From assembly GCA_947167435.1 (NCBI GenBank), contig CAMVIC010000132.1, forward strand, positions 1-5,259: a stretch of 5,259 bases of DNA, read 5' to 3'. The notes under the pieces were generated by a model. The model had not been told where the DNA came from. It saw only the letters and a program-made list of their open reading frames with translations, and did not search any database. Every line of letters begins with the position of its first letter. The first letter of the stretch is position 1. Shown here piece by piece: positions 1 through 3,185 of the stretch. Origin of the DNA: an uncultured Clostridia bacterium (GTDB taxonomy: Bacteria > Bacillota_A > Clostridia > Oscillospirales > Oscillospiraceae). A program made the position numbers and the translations under genes.

Positions 1-130
1 GATTCATCGTCTCCGTGTGTAAATGGTGCCGTTGTTCCCGATCCCGTTCCTGCCCGGTCTCCGCGGCGTATCGGCCTGTTGGCCTGCTCTTATCCTTGCA
101 GACTTCGCCCGGACCATATCCAATCGGACG

Positions 131-151
131 GCTATTCAGTTTTCAAGGTGC
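131..151 (-). promoter_or_regulatory. boxA-like rRNA antitermination element
   Basis: The minus strand reads GCACCTTGAAAACTGAATAG. This closely matches the CTTTGAAAACTGAA / CCTTGAAAACTGAATA string typical of Firmicutes rRNA leaders and 16S-23S spacers, where the boxA region recruits the Nus antitermination factors. It lies about 130 bases before the left edge of the window, a plausible distance for a leader whose 16S gene begins just outside. The match is read by eye; the role comes from knowledge of rrn operons. Confidence 0.5.
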
Positions 152-193
152 ATTGTGCGAGAGGGCGTTGTTTGCGAACCCAATGGGCCTGGC

Positions 194-229
194 GAAAAAG
201 TCCTCTCACTATGTTTGGACAAAGGGGTG
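194..229 (-). repeat. Leader repeat, copy A (36 bases), possible promoter
   Basis: This 36-base element is identical to bases 640-675 at 32 of 36 positions. The four differences all fall in a six-base central block. On the minus strand it reads CACCCCTTTGTCC, a variable block, then GAGAGGACTTTTTC. The variable block contains CATAGT here and TATGAT in copy B, both resembling a -10 hexamer. The best -35-like hexamer (TTGGCA) is only 14 bases away, which is too close for a standard sigma-A promoter. An A/T tract at 249-263 lies upstream in the minus-strand sense. A short GTCC/GGAC hairpin followed by T5 could instead be a weak terminator or processing stem. Confidence 0.6.
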
Positions 230-433
230 CCAAAAAAGAAGTAGTTTTGAGAAATTTTTTCGATTTTTTGCCCTTCTGTGCCGTAAGCCAGGCGGATTCA
301 ACGAAGCCCTTCACTTGTTAAGCCATTGGAAAGGCCGTTTATGGGGGTGCTGAGATAAAATTTTGCGTCTGTTCGCCACTCCATCGCCCTCTGCGGCTGC
401 AATCGTACACCCATCGTCACATGAGGAACAGGT

Positions 434-449
434 CATGGGATGGCACCCT
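434..449. repeat. Short dispersed repeat, pair with 557-572
   Basis: CATGGGATGGCACCCT here and CACGGGGTGGCACCCT at 557-572 match at 14 of 16 positions. The second copy contains the inverted repeat GGGTG-G-CACCC. It resembles the GGGTGGNACC core of a T-box at first sight, but no other T-box part is present. Both copies lie between leader modules A and B, so they may be part of the same duplication history. Confidence 0.4.
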
Positions 450-639
450 CCGAAATCGAAAAGTGCGGTTTCATGCGGGTTTGCGAGCTCGCAGGTTTTC
501 TGTTTTCTGGCTGAAAGCGGCGAAAAGTGTTGAAAACGCTGGGTTTTCTGGGGTGACACGGGGTGGCACCCTGTTTGCAAAAAAAACATTTTGGTTTTCC
601 GCGGTTCCGTGCGGCTACTTCGTTTATCAGCTCGTTGGG

Positions 640-675
640 GAAAAAGTCCTCTCATCATACTTGGACAAAGGGGTG
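640..675 (-). repeat. Leader repeat, copy B (36 bases), possible promoter
   Basis: Direct repeat of 194-229 (32/36 identical). On the minus strand its central block holds TATGAT, one base away from the -10 consensus TATAAT, followed by GAGAGGACTTTTTCCCC. The A/T tract GAAAAAATTTT (about 717-728, within 715-731) lies upstream. No consensus -35 is present at 16-18 bases, so promoter activity is a guess. The repetition itself is certain. Confidence 0.6.
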
Positions 676-790
676 TCGTTTTGGGGGGTGTTCTGGGAAA
701 AAACTTTACAAGTTCGCAAAATTTTTTCAGCAGAGTCATGCCATCCGCTCCTGTGAAGACTCGATCCACCACACTGTACGACTGCAGCCC

Positions 791-810
791 AAAAGGATCT
801 CTCACTCTCT
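791..810 (-). repeat. Leader repeat, diverged copy C
   Basis: The plus strand reads AAAAGGATCTCTCACTCTCT, which aligns with AAAAGTCCTCTCACTATG of copy A (196-213) after one inserted base. On the minus strand the shared core is AGTGAGAG followed by CCTTTT. It has the same upstream neighbour as the other copies, an A/T tract at 856-874. The core is short, so taken alone it would be weak; the conserved order of tract and box makes it credible as a third decayed module. Confidence 0.4.
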
Positions 811-827
811 TACCGCAACATGAGGGG

Positions 828-850
828 CGAAAAAACGACACGTTTTTTCG
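828..850. repeat. Perfect 10-bp inverted repeat, 3-base loop
   Basis: CGAAAAAACG at 828-837 and CGTTTTTTCG at 841-850 are exact reverse complements separated by ACA. The stem is A/T-rich, so it would make a weak RNA hairpin, but it is symmetrical on both strands. It sits between the A/T tract at 856-874 and copy C of the leader repeat. It could be a protein-binding palindrome or an intrinsically bent tract upstream of a stable-RNA promoter. No function can be assigned. Confidence 0.6.
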
Positions 851-992
851 GCTTTTCTCAAAATTTTTTTCGGCGTCCTCTTTCCTTACGGCCAGCATGC
901 AGGATTGTCGCTTATACCGGCAATGGCCGCAGAACGCATAATAGAAAAGCAGTCCGCTTAATCCCTGATCGGGACAAGCAGGCCGCTGCCGA

Positions 993-1781
993 TTGAAAAC
1001 CGGATTATTCCGCAAAAACCGTCGAAAACCGTTGAGGAATCGGATCGAGTTTCGAGATGTCGGTTTTCGTTATCCGGGGCAGGACACCTGGGCGCTTTGC
1101 CATTTGAACCTTGTTTTGGAGCCGGGGAAAAAGCTCTCCATCGTTGGAGAAAACGGCGCTGGAAAAACGACCTTTGTGAAGCTGCTTATGCGGCTGTACG
1201 ACGTTTCCGAGGGCGCAATCCTCCTGAACGGCTTGGATATCAGAGAGCTGGATCCGGATGCATATATGGCGATCTTTGGGACCGTTTTTCAAGACTTCAA
1301 ACTGTTTTCGTTTTCTGTCAAGGATAATATCGCGCTTGGTACGCCATGTTCTGACGATCAGGCTGAACAGCTTTTGAAAACCGCGGGGCTTTCACAACGC
1401 ATATCGACGCTTGAGAAAGGCATTCATACTTTTGTAAATCGGGAATTCGATGAACATGGCTTTGAGCCTTCCGGCGGAGAAGCACAGAAGCTTGCTTTAG
1501 CCAGAGCCTTATTCAGAAATGCGCCGATCATTATCCTCGACGAGCCGACCGCGGCGCTTGACCCACGTGCCGAATTTGAATTATACCGGCATTTCTCGAC
1601 TATCATAGATGGTAAAAGCGCAGTATTTATTTCACACAGGCTCTCCTCGGCGCAATTCTGCGATAATATAGCTGTTTTTTCTAAGGGAGAACTGAAAGAA
1701 TACGGCTCGCACAGCAAATTGATCGAGAAAGCGGGGATATATGCAGATTTGTACGGCCTGCAGGCGCAATTCTACAAATAA
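993..1781 (+). CDS. ABC exporter nucleotide-binding domain lacking its membrane domain (probable 5'-truncated remnant)
   Basis: The frame is a complete ABC ATPase domain: Walker A GENGAGKT (residues 52-59), Q-loop Q100 in VFQDFKLFSFS, signature PSGGEAQ (159-165), Walker B IIILDEP (179-185), D-loop ALD (188-190) and switch histidine H215 in ISHRLSS. The sequence is typical of the C-terminal half of Clostridia fused exporters, which place about 300 residues with six membrane helices before the domain. Those helices are missing, and no frame in the 300 bases upstream supplies them. Family similarity seems to begin near IEFRDVGFRYPG (residues 18-29). The only start in this frame upstream of that point is a TTG at 993 with no Shine-Dalgarno sequence, so translation is doubtful. 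All catalytic residues persist, so decay is recent or the domain is still used. The first signature position is proline instead of the usual leucine or isoleucine. Codons are more A/T-rich than in the downstream operon. A stand-alone ATPase partnering an unseen permease is the less likely alternative. Confidence 0.75.
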   Translation: MKTGLFRKNRRKPLRNRIEFRDVGFRYPGQDTWALCHLNLVLEPGKKLSIVGENGAGKTTFVKLLMRLYDVSEGAILLNGLDIRELDPDAYMAIFGTVFQDFKLFSFSVKDNIALGTPCSDDQAEQLLKTAGLSQRISTLEKGIHTFVNREFDEHGFEPSGGEAQKLALARALFRNAPIIILDEPTAALDPRAEFELYRHFSTIIDGKSAVFISHRLSSAQFCDNIAVFSKGELKEYGSHSKLIEKAGIYADLYGLQAQFYK

Positions 1782-1811
1782 AGAACACGGAAGTCTATCC
1801 ATAAGATTCGG

Positions 1812-1857
1812 ACAAGGCGAAAATCCTGTCACGCAAGCGGCAGGATTTTCGCCTTGT
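1812..1857. terminator. Bidirectional rho-independent terminator hairpin
   Basis: ACAAGGCGAAAATCCTG (1812-1828) pairs perfectly over 17 bp with CAGGATTTTCGCCTTGT (1841-1857) around a 12-base loop. It starts 30 bases after the stop of the plus-strand ABC gene and lies 21 bases beyond the stop of the minus-strand deformylase gene. The two genes converge here, so the hairpin can serve both. On the plus strand a T-rich stretch with ATTTTT follows about ten bases later. The minus-strand side has no clear T tract, so termination is probably stronger rightwards. Confidence 0.8.
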
Positions 1858-1878
1858 ATCCTTCATTTTTCAGTTTTC

Positions 1879-2289
1879 CTAAATCAGTATCCCATTGCAG
1901 TGGTCGATCTCATGCTGGATGATCTGGGCTGTCCAGCCGGAAAAGGTCCGGAGCCGGGTCTGGAAGCGCTCGTTCTGATACCGCACCTTGATCGTGCGGT
2001 ATCGTTTTGTTTTGCGCGTTCCGGCCAGGGAAAGGCAGCCCTCCTCGGCCTCATACGGCCCGGCGCATTTGACGATCTCCGGATTGAACATGGTCATGTA
2101 CTTGCCTTCGTTGTCGAAGACGATGATGCGCTTTGCGGCGCCGATCATATTCGCCGCCATGCCCACGCAGCCGTCCCGGTGGGCGGCCAGCGTTTCCAGC
2201 AGGTCCTCCGCGACGTTCAAATCCTCCGCCGTGGCGGGCGCGGACCTCCGCGCGAGAAAGATCGGGTCTTTCACAATGGGTCGTTCCAT
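1879..2289 (-). CDS. def: Peptide deformylase, short Clostridia type
   Basis: Removes the formyl group from the N-terminal methionine of new proteins in the cytoplasm, using a metal ion, normally Fe2+. The 136-residue protein has the three family motifs: motif I CVGMAANMIG (41-50), motif II EGCLS (83-87) with metal ligand C85, and motif III QHEIDH (125-130) with ligands H126 and H130 and catalytic E127. It lacks the C-terminal extension of longer deformylases. Motif I departs from the textbook GxGLAAxQ: the first glycine is C41 and the active-site glutamine is M48. I recall this form as common in short deformylases of Clostridia, so it is probably a subfamily trait, not a defect. The ATG at 2289 is supported by GGAGGA (2302-2297) seven bases upstream. 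It is the last gene of the operon, 15 bases after the phosphatase stop, and ends in TAG just before the terminator hairpin. Confidence 0.93.
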   Translation of the reverse strand: MERPIVKDPIFLARRSAPATAEDLNVAEDLLETLAAHRDGCVGMAANMIGAAKRIIVFDNEGKYMTMFNPEIVKCAGPYEAEEGCLSLAGTRKTKRYRTIKVRYQNERFQTRLRTFSGWTAQIIQHEIDHCNGILI

Positions 2290-2304
2290 ACTGCTGTCCT
2301 CCGT

Positions 2305-2736
2305 TTATTCGCTGTCTGCCGCCGCGAGCTCCGCCAGCAGGCCCTCGCAGCCTGCCAGAATATCGTCCCACGCCGCGTCAAAATCGCCGGTGTACCAGGG
2401 GTCGGCGACCTCCTGTCCCGGTCTTCCCGCATGGTCGAGCAAAAGCGTGATCTTCCCGTCAGGGTCTCCTCCGGCGATCCGCCGGATGTTCCGGACGTTG
2501 GCGTGATCCATGCCGAGGATGCGGTCAAAATGCGCGTAGTCCCGCCGCGTCATCTGCCGCGCGGCGTGGCCCGCAGGCGGGTACACGGGATTGCCGAGCT
2601 CCTCCCAGCTCGTGGCCGCCGAGGCGATCTCATAGGCATCCGCCGGCCCCTTTTGACGCACCAGCTCTTTCATCACGAACTCGGCCATGGGGCTGCGGCA
2701 GATATTGCCGTGGCAGACGAAAAGAATTCTGACCAT
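2305..2736 (-). CDS. Low-molecular-weight protein-tyrosine phosphatase
   Basis: A 143-residue cytoplasmic phosphatase of the LMW-PTP/arsenate-reductase fold. The phosphate loop is near the N-terminus: VCHGNICRS (7-15), the CX5R(S) motif with nucleophile C8 and R14. The general acid is D112 in the DPW motif (112-114), followed by YTGDF as in bacterial family members. The DPW loop with its aromatic residues points to tyrosine phosphatase rather than arsenate reductase. The frame is open upstream to 2814, but the ATG at 2736 is chosen because AAGGAGA (2749-2743) lies six bases before it, the family start MVRILFVCHGN begins there, and a longer start would overlap the preceding gene. It follows that gene after 23 bases and precedes def by 15 bases. 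Related phosphatases often act with bacterial tyrosine kinases in polysaccharide or stress control; no kinase is visible here, so the substrate is unknown. Confidence 0.92.
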   Translation of the reverse strand: MVRILFVCHGNICRSPMAEFVMKELVRQKGPADAYEIASAATSWEELGNPVYPPAGHAARQMTRRDYAHFDRILGMDHANVRNIRRIAGGDPDGKITLLLDHAGRPGQEVADPWYTGDFDAAWDDILAGCEGLLAELAAADSE

Positions 2737-2759
2737 TTTTGATCTCCTTCTACCTGAAT

Positions 2760-3170
2760 TCATCCCGTATACGCGTCCTCCGCTGTATTCGCAAAGTCCT
2801 GCTTCGCCAGCCACGCGGCTTCCTCGTCGTTCTCCGGGAGGTCGATGCGCTCGATCCTGAAGATGACCGGGCGGGTGCCGTCGTTGCAGCAGGCGATCAT
2901 CACGCGGTCGTCGTTTGTCCAGCCCTTCATGATAGAGCCGCCCTGCAAAGCGGTGTAGACGTAGCGGCTGACGGCGTCCCAGGCCTCGCCGCAGAATTTT
3001 CCGTTCATCAGATGATAGAAATCGTCCTGCTGCGGTGTGCGTTTGAGGAGAAACGTATCGCCCGGCTTAAAGAAGGGACAGGGACCGGATTTGGGGTCGG
3101 CCAGATACTGCGCCTGAAGCTCCGGAAAACACTTTGTTTCCAGAACTGTGATTTTGCATTCATGCTGCAT
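2760..3170 (-). CDS. Small cysteine-containing protein, probable TIGR04076 family, function unknown
   Basis: A 136-residue soluble protein with no signal peptide or membrane helix. Visible blocks are CKITVLETKCF (5-15), GPCPFFKPGDTFLL (29-42), GKFCGEAWDAVSRYVYTALQGG (from 57), and CCNDGTRPVIFRIERID (94-110). This order, a start of the KITVL type, CPxFKxGD, a central CxxAW segment, then CCxDGxRPVIF, matches what I remember of the TIGR04076 family of small conserved bacterial proteins of unknown function. Six cysteines (5, 14, 31, 60, 94, 95) and the adjacent pair C94-C95 suggest metal binding or redox chemistry, but nothing proves it. The C-terminal 25 or so residues are acidic and probably flexible. 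The ATG at 3170 has GGGAGG (3182-3177) six bases upstream, and the gene starts 15 bases after the uvrA stop. The family call is from memory of the pattern. Confidence 0.8.
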   Translation of the reverse strand: MQHECKITVLETKCFPELQAQYLADPKSGPCPFFKPGDTFLLKRTPQQDDFYHLMNGKFCGEAWDAVSRYVYTALQGGSIMKGWTNDDRVMIACCNDGTRPVIFRIERIDLPENDEEAAWLAKQDFANTAEDAYTG

Positions 3171-3185
3171 GGGTTGCCTCCCTGA
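3171..3185 (-). promoter_or_regulatory. Intergenic ribosome binding site between uvrA and the small cysteine protein gene
   Basis: The whole 15-base gap between the uvrA TGA and the next ATG is taken up by GGGAGG (3182-3177) and a six-base spacer. There is no room for a promoter or terminator, so the two genes must share a transcript. Confidence 0.8.

Larger units (their letters stand above)
1..992 (-). promoter_or_regulatory. Non-coding region, probable promoter/leader zone of a leftward rRNA (stable RNA) operon
   Basis: No reading frame here resembles a protein family I recognise, and none has a convincing ribosome binding site. Read on the minus strand the region has a directional layout: three repeated modules with A/T tracts (near 874-856, 731-715 and 263-249), each followed downstream by a box similar to AGTGAGAGGACTTTTT, and finally a boxA-like CTTGAAAACTGAATA at 131-151. 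In Firmicutes such a box stands in the leader before 16S rRNA and in the 16S-23S spacer. No 16S 3' end (anti-Shine-Dalgarno region) lies upstream of the box, which favours a leader over an internal spacer. The rRNA genes would start left of base 1. The box and the repeats are seen in the sequence; the rRNA assignment is an inference. An alternative is a generic intergenic repeat cluster. Confidence 0.45.

Noticed and set aside
200..220. Leader repeat as a rho-independent terminator on the minus strand
   Set aside because: The GTCC/GGAC stem is only four base pairs around a 13-base loop, too weak alone despite the T5 run after it; kept only as an alternative explanation.
15..353. Plus-strand small frames in the first 350 bases and minus 132-314
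   Set aside because: They translate the boxA-like element and leader repeat. No ribosome binding sites or family similarity; such frames are common false calls near rRNA operons.
557..572. GGGTGGCACCC as the core of a T-box riboswitch
   Set aside because: No stem I, specifier loop or terminator/antiterminator pair is visible, and no aminoacyl-tRNA synthetase or amino-acid gene follows on either strand.
194..874. CRISPR array from the repeated 36-base element
   Set aside because: Only two good copies 446 bases apart plus one decayed copy; spacing is irregular, and no cas genes are present.
131..990. 16S-23S internal transcribed spacer with 16S to the right
   Set aside because: No AAAGGAGGTGATCC-type sequence (complement of the 16S 3' end) occurs between 151 and 990, so 16S rRNA does not lie upstream of the box within this window.
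1741..2742. Plus-strand 333-codon open frame
   Set aside because: It is antisense to the ABC gene's end, the terminator, def and the phosphatase gene. Its product is a GC-driven shadow rich in Arg, Val and Ala with no recognisable domain, while the minus strand has clear family motifs and ribosome binding sites.
2737..2814. Upstream extension of the phosphatase to a start at 2814
   Set aside because: It would overlap the preceding gene by about 55 bases, has no ribosome binding site, and adds residues before the conserved MVRILFVCHGN start, which has AAGGAGA correctly placed.
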